NCBI GenBank assembly: GCA_964578975.1
Contig: CAZOFA010000037.1
Span: 1-21,911, forward strand
DNA length: 21,911 bases
From: CAYRUP01 sp964578975
GTDB taxonomy: Bacteria; Pseudomonadota; Gammaproteobacteria; DSM-16500
Direction of reading: 5' to 3'
Shown: piece after piece, positions 16,490-21,911 of the stretch
Numbering within the stretch: the stretch's first letter is position 1
How the letters are laid out: every line of letters starts with the position of its first letter
Notes under the pieces: generated by a model
The model's input: only the letters and a program-made list of their open reading frames with translations
Database searches by the model: none
Told to the model about the DNA's origin: nothing
Program-made: the position numbers and the translations under genes

Positions 16490-17446
16490 ATGACAATTGC
16501 ATTATTCGTCGGTCGTGATGAACACGAAATGAAACTTTATCATTGGTTAATTGACGCTGTTATCTCTCAATTACTGAAACTCGATCCCCATTTAGATATT
16601 CAGGTTTGGCCCGACATTCATCGTCCGGAACAAATCGATCTTGTGATCGCATGGCGTCACCCCATTGGTCGATTAAAAAATTTTTCAAACTTAAAATGTA
16701 TTGCGTCGCTCGGCGCAGGAGTCGATCATCTAATGATTGACGCAGAAATTCCCAAGAAAATTCCCATTATTCGTGTCATGGATGCGTATATGGCGAATGA
16801 CATCGTGCAATATGTGTTGACGTATGTGTTGCATCACATCAAACGCGTTGATCACTGGGATGTGTGCCAACAGAAAAATTTCTGGGGTAAACAGCCGCCC
16901 TTTAATTTTTCGCACAAAATCATTGGCATCATGGGACTGGGTTTTTTAGGTCGAAAAGCGGCAGAAAGTTTGCAATACATTGGCTTAAATGTCATTGGCT
17001 GGAGTAATTCATCGAAAAATATTCCTGGCATTAAAGACTTTGTCGGAAAAAAAGAATTTGATTTGTTCTTATCGCAAACGGATATCCTAGTTTGTATGTT
17101 GCCGCTGACACCACACACAAAAAATATTTTAAATCGTGATACGTTTGCAAAATTAAAACCAGGTGCTTGCTTAATTAATTTAGGTCGAGGTGAACATTTG
17201 GTTGAAGAAGATTTAATTTTTTCACTCAGAGAAAAACACATTGCGAGTGTGTATCTGGATGTGTTTCAGACGGAACCTTTGCCACCCGACCATCCATTCT
17301 GGAATCATCCTAACATTCACGTCACGCCTCACATTGCCTCCGTCACGAATCCAACAACTGCGACACCGCAATTGATGGATGCTTATCGTAAGTTGTTAAA
17401 TGGGGATGAAATTACAAATCGTGTGGATTCAGTAAAAGGCTATTAA
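16490..17446 (+). CDS. ghrA: GhrA-like glyoxylate/hydroxypyruvate reductase (D-2-hydroxyacid dehydrogenase)
   Basis: Members reduce glyoxylate or hydroxypyruvate to glycolate or D-glycerate with NAD(P)H in the cytosol. The 318-aa product, close to the family length, shows the nucleotide-binding loop G149-x-G151-x-x-G154 and the catalytic set Arg233 (LGRGEHLVEED), Glu262 (TEPLPPDHPFW) and His281 (TPHIAS). The LGAGVDH segment near residue 78 and the ending VDSVKGY match the GhrA branch better than SerA or LdhA. After the Rossmann loop WSNSSK replaces an acidic residue, consistent with NADPH preference. The ribosome site is weak. It runs convergent to glmM with a small palindrome between them. 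Exact substrate is inferred. Confidence 0.88.
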   Translation: MTIALFVGRDEHEMKLYHWLIDAVISQLLKLDPHLDIQVWPDIHRPEQIDLVIAWRHPIGRLKNFSNLKCIASLGAGVDHLMIDAEIPKKIPIIRVMDAYMANDIVQYVLTYVLHHIKRVDHWDVCQQKNFWGKQPPFNFSHKIIGIMGLGFLGRKAAESLQYIGLNVIGWSNSSKNIPGIKDFVGKKEFDLFLSQTDILVCMLPLTPHTKNILNRDTFAKLKPGACLINLGRGEHLVEEDLIFSLREKHIASVYLDVFQTEPLPPDHPFWNHPNIHVTPHIASVTNPTTATPQLMDAYRKLLNGDEITNRVDSVKGY

Positions 17447-17453
17447 TCCTACG

Positions 17454-17484
17454 CGTCATTGCGAGCGCGAGCGAAGCAATGACG
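17454..17484. repeat. Short palindromic repeat between convergent genes
   Basis: CGTCATTGC (17454-17462) pairs with GCAATGACG (17476-17484) across a 13-base loop made of GCGAGC-type units. It is a minimal version of the repeat before gspG. It fills the 40-base gap between the stop codons of ghrA and glmM, so it could end or stabilise both transcripts, though it lacks a long T-run. Confidence 0.75.
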
Positions 17485-17486
17485 TA

Positions 17487-18818
17487 TTAAACTTGAATTT
17501 CACTCGCCAAATCTTCCGCCAGTTTTTTGACGAGTTGCTCATTCAGTCCTTCAACCATCACGCGCACCACAGGTTCCGTGCCTGATTTACGCAACAAAAC
17601 ACGGCCTTGACTACCCAATTCCGTTTCTGCTTTTTTAATTTTTTTGCTAATGCTATCACTCTCTAAATCAATTTGTTTACCCTGACAAGGTACATTAATC
17701 ACGCAACGGGGAAATTTTTTCACGCCTTGTTTGAGATCGTGCAAACTTTTCTTCTGGCTACACATCGCGAGTAAAACTTGTAGCGCGGTAATAATTCCAT
17801 CAGCGGTCGTCGTCGAGCCTAAATGAATAATATGTCCTGATGGTTCTCCACCCAAAATCCAATTTTTATGATTCAATTCTGCAATAATATGATTATCGCC
17901 CACTGGAACACGCACCAAATGCATGCCCAATTCATTTAATGCTAACTCCAAACCGCCATTCGTCATGTGCGATCCCACAACACCACCAATCATTCGTTGA
18001 GACTGCAGTAAATTTTTGGCGATGATATAAAGTAATTCATCACCGTCAAGAATTTCACCTTGATGATCAATCATGATGACGCGATCGCCATCGCCGTCAA
18101 AAGCTACTGCCACATCTGCTTTTTCTTCTAAAATAATTTTTTGTGCCGCTGTCGGAAATTCTGAGCCGCAATTTGCATTAATATTTAATCCATCAGGATG
18201 CGTCGATAAGGGAATGACCGTCGCACCTAATTCAGAAAAAACTTGTGGAGCGACATTATAAGTTGAGCCATTTGCACAATCGACTACAATTCTCAGATCT
18301 TGCAAGGTGACGTTATGTGGCAATGAGCTTTTACAAAATTCAATGTAACGACCATACGCATCACCGACGCGTCGTGCTTTACCTAAATCTTTGGATGAAA
18401 GTGTTTGAATCGGATCATTTAATGAGAGTTCAATCGCATCAGACATTTCATTTGAAATTTTACATCCATCTGACGAAAAAAATTTAACCCCATTATCGTA
18501 ATAAGGATTATGCGACGCACTAATCACAATTCCAATCTTGGCGCGCAATGCACGCGTAAGATAAGCAACCGCGGGCGTTGGAATCGGCCCTGCCAACAAA
18601 ATATTTGCGCCTGCTGAAGACAATCCAGCTTCTAATGCCGATTCAATCATGTAACCCGAAATGCGTGTGTCTTTGCCGATTAACACTTTATTGTTTTTTG
18701 AATTTTTTAATACATTTCCAATCGCCCAACCTAACTTCACTAAAAAATCTGGCGTAATTGGATAAACACCCACGGTGCCACGAATTCCATCCGTACCAAA
18801 ATGTTTTGTCTGATTCAT
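17487..18818 (-). CDS. glmM: Phosphoglucosamine mutase GlmM
   Basis: GlmM converts glucosamine-6-phosphate to glucosamine-1-phosphate on the way to UDP-GlcNAc for peptidoglycan and lipopolysaccharide. The 443-aa product matches the usual length. It carries the catalytic serine S102 in ISASHNP, the same position as in E. coli, and the metal-binding D241-G-D243-G-D245-R. It also has the sugar-specificity loop GGEPSGHI and the phosphate-binding RKSGTEPVVRVMVE near the C-terminus. FGTDGIRG near the start is also typical. AGGACG six bases before the ATG supports the start. In many gammaproteobacteria glmM follows ftsH and folP; here it stands alone. Confidence 0.97.
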   Translation of the reverse strand: MNQTKHFGTDGIRGTVGVYPITPDFLVKLGWAIGNVLKNSKNNKVLIGKDTRISGYMIESALEAGLSSAGANILLAGPIPTPAVAYLTRALRAKIGIVISASHNPYYDNGVKFFSSDGCKISNEMSDAIELSLNDPIQTLSSKDLGKARRVGDAYGRYIEFCKSSLPHNVTLQDLRIVVDCANGSTYNVAPQVFSELGATVIPLSTHPDGLNINANCGSEFPTAAQKIILEEKADVAVAFDGDGDRVIMIDHQGEILDGDELLYIIAKNLLQSQRMIGGVVGSHMTNGGLELALNELGMHLVRVPVGDNHIIAELNHKNWILGGEPSGHIIHLGSTTTADGIITALQVLLAMCSQKKSLHDLKQGVKKFPRCVINVPCQGKQIDLESDSISKKIKKAETELGSQGRVLLRKSGTEPVVRVMVEGLNEQLVKKLAEDLASEIQV

Positions 18819-18863
18819 AGGTCACGTCCTATTAAAATTCAAAAAACATTGTCAGTCTTAAAC

Positions 18864-18869
18864 ATTATA
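18864..18869 (-). promoter_or_regulatory. Possible -10 element of glmM
   Basis: A perfect TATAAT on the minus strand lies 45 bases before the glmM ATG. The region 16-18 bases further upstream shows no clear -35 hexamer, so support is partial. Confidence 0.35.
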
Positions 18870-19011
18870 AATGAAAAACCAACGCGATTGGCGACATCGT
18901 AAAAGCAATGAAACTAAATTTATAATATTTTTCAAAGTTATAACGAAGTGAAGGATGACCTAATTGCATCGATGATTCGTTGATGGCCATGCGCGGGTTC
19001 CAATAACGCAT
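18865..19011 (-). CDS. Doubtful 48-codon reading frame or gene remnant upstream of glmM
   Basis: An ATG-started minus-strand frame of 48 codons begins MRYWNPRMAINESSMQLG and ends SPIALVFHL. A second minus frame over 18938-19045 also stays open (it includes YYALLEPAHGHQRIIDAI) but has no start codon and a stop just upstream. Either could be a decayed gene end. The only ribosome-like sequence (AAGGGA) is about 12 bases from the ATG, and the frame's stop overlaps the glmM -10. I see no family, and both may be chance. Confidence 0.15.
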   Translation of the reverse strand: MRYWNPRMAINESSMQLGHPSLRYNFEKYYKFSFIAFTMSPIALVFHL

Positions 19012-19027
19012 AGTATATGTAAATCCC

Positions 19028-19056
19028 TTGTACAGTCTCTAAGAATTAGGTAATAT
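19028..19056 (+). promoter_or_regulatory. Possible promoter of the ABC transporter leader
   Basis: TTGTAC (19028-19033) and TAATAT (19051-19056) are spaced by exactly 17 bases, three and four matches to consensus. Transcription would begin near 19063, about 27 bases before the first leader ATG. The fit with the leader layout is the main argument. Confidence 0.4.
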
Positions 19057-19061
19057 ACCTA
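19047..19061. promoter_or_regulatory. Operator-like palindrome over the -10 element
   Basis: TAGGTA-ATA-TACCTA is a perfect 6-base inverted repeat with a 3-base centre and overlaps the proposed -10. That is where a repressor dimer would block RNA polymerase. It does not resemble the E. coli TrpR operator (no CTAG core), so the binding protein is unknown. Confidence 0.35.
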
Positions 19062-19089
19062 TTCGTTAAACAACCAGATTTTATCTTAT

Positions 19090-19143
19090 ATGAAAACTGA
19101 CAGCATAAACAAGGTTACTTTCAATTGGCGTTGGCAACACTAA
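19090..19143 (+). CDS. Putative Trp-containing leader peptide 1 (17 aa)
   Basis: The frame encodes MKTDSINKVTFNWRWQH. Two Trp codons (19126-19128 and 19132-19134) lie near the end, separated by one Arg, much like the WWR motif of trp operon leader peptides. The stop TAA lies in the loop of the hairpin that follows. The ATG has no good Shine-Dalgarno sequence (only A/T-rich DNA with AGA about 13 bases upstream), which weakens the case. The proposed role is to sense charged tRNA-Trp and control readthrough into the transporter genes. Confidence 0.5.
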   Translation: MKTDSINKVTFNWRWQH

Positions 19144-19167
19144 TCCAGGCCGATTTTCTTGTTTTTT
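19123..19167 (+). terminator. Putative attenuator hairpin overlapping the Trp codons
   Basis: AATTGGC(G)TTGG at 19123-19134 pairs with CCAGGCCGATT at 19145-19155. This gives 11 pairs with two G-U wobbles and one bulged G (19130), around a 10-base loop. A T-rich tract with a final T6 follows (to 19167). The 5' arm is exactly the codons Asn12-Trp13-Arg14-Trp15 of the leader frame. A ribosome stalled at either Trp codon would therefore cover the arm and stop the hairpin forming. The stem is moderate in strength. Confidence 0.5.
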
Positions 19168-19183
19168 GTTGGAGTTTTTAATC

Positions 19184-19240
19184 ATGTTAGTTGCTACAAA
19201 TAAATTAAATTTATCTATTGCTCTCAGTTGGCGCCGCTAG
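19184..19240 (+). CDS. Putative Trp-containing leader peptide 2 (18 aa)
   Basis: The frame encodes MLVATNKLNLSIALSWRR and has a good ribosome site: TTGGAG ends nine bases before the ATG. A single Trp codon (19229-19231) followed by two Arg codons ends the frame. The bases around it, AGTTGGCG, echo AATTGGCG of the first frame. The stop TAG falls in the loop of a small GC hairpin. It lies 56 bases before the binding-protein gene. Confidence 0.5.
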   Translation: MLVATNKLNLSIALSWRR

Positions 19241-19244
19241 GCGC
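19231..19244 (+). promoter_or_regulatory. Small GC hairpin at the end of leader frame 2
   Basis: GCGCC-GCTA-GGCGC forms five G-C pairs with a 4-base loop. The 5' arm begins at the last base of the Trp codon and covers the Arg codons. No T-run follows immediately, so it is not an intrinsic terminator by itself; it may pause RNA polymerase or act in a translational switch. Confidence 0.4.
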
Positions 19245-19296
19245 ATACTTATTCTCAATTACTTTATTTTTAACTTAATTTTTTTGGAGCAATACC

Positions 19297-20244
19297 ATGA
19301 AACGTTTATTGATCAGTTTTTTATTTCTATGCCTAACCGCCTGTCAGCAAAAACAAGAGGCCACGGTCAAAGTAGGAATTGTCGTACCGTTAGAACATCG
19401 CGCGATGACAGAAATTGTCGCCGGTTTTACTGAAACATTAAAAGCGCGTTATCACCATCCCATCGAAATCAAAATTGCAAATGCTGAAGGTGATGTTAAT
19501 ATTCAACGCGCTATCATTCAGCAAATGCGCGATGACAATTACACATTGATCGCACCGATTGGCACCAGCACCACACAAATGTCGGTTGCTATGATTCACG
19601 ATCAACCCATCGTCAGTCTGGCCGCCAATTTTTATGATGCGGATCGAAAACAACTTCATCCTTGCAATGTGGCCATGGTACACGATGAAATTTCCGTTGC
19701 GCAGTTGATTTCATTTATTCATCAAGTGTATCCCAATCTTCATCATTTAACCTTAGTGCACAGTTCCTCAGAGAAAGTTTTCCCTGATGTCGATCAAGCG
19801 ATTAAAGAAGGTTTGCGCGATAACATTGAAGTGAAACACATCATGGTAAGTTCATTACCGGAACTCACGACCGCAACGCAAACCATTTCTTCCAACACGG
19901 AAGCTATTTTTATTTTGAAAGATAGTTTGATTGTCAGCGGGATTAGTACACTGGCAAAAGTAGCACGTGAACGTCATATTCCATTGATCACGTCCGATCA
20001 AGGATCCGTGCAAGATGGTGCAGGATTTGCGTTAGGCGTGCATGAAAAACAAATTGGTATTGAAGGCGCAAAATTAGCAGTCAATATTTTGAATGGCACA
20101 ACGGCTTGCGCATTACCTGCGGCTGAAATGAAAAAATTAACGGTGTTTGTGAATCACGCTGCGTTGCTTGCGGAAACACAGGCGCCGGCAAATTTACTGG
20201 ATGTCGCGAAAAAATTAAATTATGCCGTTGAATATGTGAATTAG
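19297..20244 (+). CDS. ABC transporter substrate-binding lipoprotein (TrpX-like family)
   Basis: This is the extracytoplasmic binding component of an ABC importer. The 315-aa product has a lipoprotein signal peptide with lipobox L13-T-A-C16. The +2 residue is Gln, so in a Gram-negative cell it would by default go to the outer membrane. The remainder is a two-lobed periplasmic-binding fold of the ABC_sub_bind type (segments VGIVVPLEHRAMTEIVAGF, APIGTSTTQMS, PLITSDQGSVQDGAGFALGV). In this family the downstream partners are a LivH-type permease and an ATPase, as here. Members include the TrpX tryptophan-binding proteins of Gram-positive bacteria. TTGGAG seven bases before the ATG supports the start. 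The substrate is not fixed by the protein; the Trp-codon leader upstream suggests tryptophan. Confidence 0.85.
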   Translation: MKRLLISFLFLCLTACQQKQEATVKVGIVVPLEHRAMTEIVAGFTETLKARYHHPIEIKIANAEGDVNIQRAIIQQMRDDNYTLIAPIGTSTTQMSVAMIHDQPIVSLAANFYDADRKQLHPCNVAMVHDEISVAQLISFIHQVYPNLHHLTLVHSSSEKVFPDVDQAIKEGLRDNIEVKHIMVSSLPELTTATQTISSNTEAIFILKDSLIVSGISTLAKVARERHIPLITSDQGSVQDGAGFALGVHEKQIGIEGAKLAVNILNGTTACALPAAEMKKLTVFVNHAALLAETQAPANLLDVAKKLNYAVEYVN

Positions 20245-20256
20245 GGAGAAACCACG

Positions 20257-21135
20257 ATGTCGACATTGGCATTTGCTGTCATCACACAAGCCATTACTTT
20301 TCTACCACTCGCCGTTGGAATCAGCATTAGTTTTACGATTCTGCGCGCAACTGACATGACACTGGATGGCAGCTTTGTCTTGGGCGCGGCGATTTTCGCG
20401 CGCCTCGTCACGCTGGGATTTTCACCCCTACTTGCGGCATGTGCGGCGCTCATCGCGGGTGGAATGGCTGGAATGATGACGAGCTTGATTCAACACAATG
20501 GCAAAGTCGATCCTTTATTAGCGGGAATTTTAGCGTCCTTTATTTTAATGAGCGGAAATCTCATTCTGATGGGAAAACCAAATATTAATTTATTAACGCA
20601 AACCACGCTGGTGTCGCATGCATTTTCGCTGAATGAAACAACAGGGTGGATCAGCGTTGGCGCTTATTCATTATTATTTTGCGCGCTGATTTTTATCTTG
20701 ATGAAAACAAAATTTGGTTTGCGATTGCGTGCATTTGGCGACAATCCATTTTTATTGCAACGCATGGGACGAAACATTGAACGCTATCGAATGTCGGGTT
20801 TTGCGCTCACCAACATGTGTGCTGCGGCATCCGGTTGCCTAACCGCACAAACGGTGGGTTATGCAGATATTGGCATGGGATTCGGCATGACACTCACGGG
20901 TGTCGGCGCCATTATTTTAGGCCAACAAATGCTGCGTATTTTATTAAAGAAATCCATTTTGCGTATTGCGAGCGAATATGTCGCGTGTTTTTTTGGCATT
21001 ACATTTTATTTTTTAGCGATTAACTTATTATTACGCTTTGAAGTGAATCCAATCTACGTAAAAATGTTATTGGGAATCATATTAATTTTATTTTTACGTA
21101 CCGCATCCACCTCGCCTCAAAGGAAATTAGCATGA
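20257..21135 (+). CDS. ABC transporter permease, LivH/BPD_transp_2 type
   Basis: This 292-aa inner-membrane protein forms the translocation channel, probably as a dimer. Eight or so hydrophobic segments are visible. The family-typical early stretch ILRATDMTLDGSFVLGAA and the cytoplasmic loop LRLRAFGDNPFLLQRMG, which should contact the ATPase, are present. It resembles permeases paired with ABC_sub_bind proteins rather than MetI-type permeases. GGGAG eight bases before the ATG supports the start, 12 bases after the binding-protein gene. The stop overlaps the ATPase start as ATGA. Confidence 0.88.
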   Translation: MSTLAFAVITQAITFLPLAVGISISFTILRATDMTLDGSFVLGAAIFARLVTLGFSPLLAACAALIAGGMAGMMTSLIQHNGKVDPLLAGILASFILMSGNLILMGKPNINLLTQTTLVSHAFSLNETTGWISVGAYSLLFCALIFILMKTKFGLRLRAFGDNPFLLQRMGRNIERYRMSGFALTNMCAAASGCLTAQTVGYADIGMGFGMTLTGVGAIILGQQMLRILLKKSILRIASEYVACFFGITFYFLAINLLLRFEVNPIYVKMLLGIILILFLRTASTSPQRKLA

Positions 21136-21803
21136 GCCCGATGATTGAATTTAAAAATGTTTATTTAACGCTTAAAAACCAGATTCATATTTTAGAAAAT
21201 ATTACCTACGCTATCAATCAAGGTGATTTTATTATTTTACTGGGAAGCAATGGATCAGGAAAAAGTTCATTCTTAAAATTATTAGATCAACGCTATCAAT
21301 TGACCACGGGTGAAATTTGTCTGCCAAGAAAAAAAATTGCCACGCTGACTCAACACTACAACGAATCACTTTTTACCTCACTCACTGTGATTGAAAATTA
21401 TGTATTAATTAAAAATAAAAAAGAAAAAAAATCAGCCGTGATCGAGTATTTAAATCAATTTAATGAAAATTTAAAAAATAAATTGCATACCGTCGTGGAT
21501 AATTTATCGGGAGGCGAAAAACAAGCTTTAGCGCTCGCGTTAAATTTAATAAATCTACCGGATATTTTATTACTTGACGAACACACGAGCGCGCTTGATC
21601 CGCTCACGCGAAAAAATTTAATGCTGATCACTGATCGCATGGTGAAAAAATACGGCATCACGTGTATTTTAACCACGCATGATTTAGACATTGCGACGAA
21701 TTATGGTAATCGTATTCTCGCCATTAAAAATGGAAAAATTCATCATGCATGTGATAATAAAAATTCGTTGTCAACAGAAAAATTACTGGAGGCGTGTTAT
21801 TAA
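21132..21803 (+). CDS. ABC transporter ATP-binding protein
   Basis: This 223-aa cytosolic ATPase powers the importer. It has Walker A G38-SNGSGKS-S46 (Lys44), Q-loop TLTQHYNES, signature LSGGEKQ at 125-131, Walker B ILLLDE with D149 and E150, D-loop SALD near 153-156 and switch His183 in TTHD. The residue after Walker B is His151 (DEHT) instead of the common Pro; as I recall, DEHT is normal in ATPases of this subfamily. AGGA seven bases before the ATG and a 4-base overlap with the permease gene indicate translational coupling. It is complete and the last gene of the set. Confidence 0.93.
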   Translation: MSPMIEFKNVYLTLKNQIHILENITYAINQGDFIILLGSNGSGKSSFLKLLDQRYQLTTGEICLPRKKIATLTQHYNESLFTSLTVIENYVLIKNKKEKKSAVIEYLNQFNENLKNKLHTVVDNLSGGEKQALALALNLINLPDILLLDEHTSALDPLTRKNLMLITDRMVKKYGITCILTTHDLDIATNYGNRILAIKNGKIHHACDNKNSLSTEKLLEACY

Positions 21804-21822
21804 CTCATGCCCTTCGAGACGC

Positions 21823-21911
21823 GCTGCGCGCTCCTCAGGGCGAACGGTCACAGATAGCTGCGCGCTCCTCAGGGCGAACGGTCACAGATAGCTGCGCGCT
21901 CCTCAGGGCGA
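21823..21911. repeat. 34-bp tandem repeat, cut by the window end
   Basis: Two complete 34-bp units (21823-21856 and 21857-21890) are identical, and a third is cut after 21 bases by the window edge. Each contains GCTGCGCGCTCCTCAGGGCG followed by AACGGTCACAGATA. The CCCTTCGAGACGCG just before, at 21810-21823, belongs to the widespread CCCTTCGAGA...CTCAGGGCGAACGG class of palindromic interspersed repeats. There are no unique spacers, so it is not a CRISPR array. It begins 19 bases after the ATPase stop. Confidence 0.85.

Noticed and set aside
16852..17241. Minus-strand 129-codon frame within ghrA
   Set aside because: The opposite strand holds the complete catalytic motifs of a dehydrogenase, so this frame is a shadow.
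19047..19061. TrpR operator
   Set aside because: The palindrome lacks the CTAG-type core of known TrpR sites, so it is recorded only as an operator of unknown protein.
19218..19433. Plus-strand 71-codon frame overlapping the binding-protein start
   Set aside because: It runs out of frame through the lipoprotein signal sequence and has no ribosome site; the 19297 frame has a good one.
21576..21584. Defective ATPase because DEHT replaces DEPT after Walker B
   Set aside because: The catalytic Asp149 and Glu150 and all other motifs are intact, and DEHT is, as I recall, usual in this ATPase subfamily.
21823..21911. CRISPR array
   Set aside because: The 34-bp units are directly adjacent with no unique spacers, and the unit belongs to a palindromic repeat class.

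Overview
The window looks like chromosome from a gammaproteobacterium of the Legionella/Coxiella kind, probably one living in or with eukaryotic cells. The basis is mixed. The DNA is A/T-leaning, the core genes are gammaproteobacterial in type (a Gsp type II secretion system, a YejM/PbgA homologue with DUF3413-type membrane domain, GlmM, GhrA), and there are two long, signal-less, unrecognised proteins, one with a Cys-X5-Arg phosphatase-type loop. Short palindromic repeats of the CGTCATTGCGAGC and CTGGAT...GACG kind are scattered about. The genus cannot be fixed from sequence alone.

Region 1 (105-4800): gspD, gspE and gspF, tightly coupled: outer-membrane secretin, secretion ATPase, inner-membrane platform. 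Region 2 (4906-10111) interrupts the secretion operon. It holds a 678-aa possible effector phosphatase on the plus strand. Opposite to it runs a three-gene minus-strand unit: a 130-aa hydrophilic protein, a 258-aa unknown, and a YejM/PbgA-like inner-membrane protein that keeps metal-site residues lost in E. coli YejM. Region 3 (10344-15004) resumes the operon with gspG, H, I, J, K, L and M, overlapping by 4 to 38 bases. A large hairpin-forming repeat sits just before gspG. A second palindromic element has become part of the gspJ leader peptide. gspC, gspN and the prepilin peptidase gene are not here.

Region 4 (15099-18818): an unrecognised 452-aa protein with two copies of an internal module; a GhrA-type 2-ketoacid reductase; and, convergent to it, glmM for peptidoglycan and LPS amino-sugar supply. 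A small palindrome lies between the converging genes.

Region 5 (18819-21803) is a three-gene ABC uptake system: lipoprotein binding protein, LivH-type permease and ATPase. It follows a long leader that is the most interesting part of the window. The leader holds a possible promoter with an operator-like palindrome, then a 17-codon reading frame with a Trp-Arg-Trp motif. Those Trp codons form the 5' arm of a terminator-like hairpin followed by a T-rich tract. A second 18-codon frame with a good ribosome site ends Ser-Trp-Arg-Arg. This suggests control by tryptophan-dependent attenuation and so a tryptophan (TrpXYZ-like) transporter. The window ends inside a 34-bp tandem repeat.
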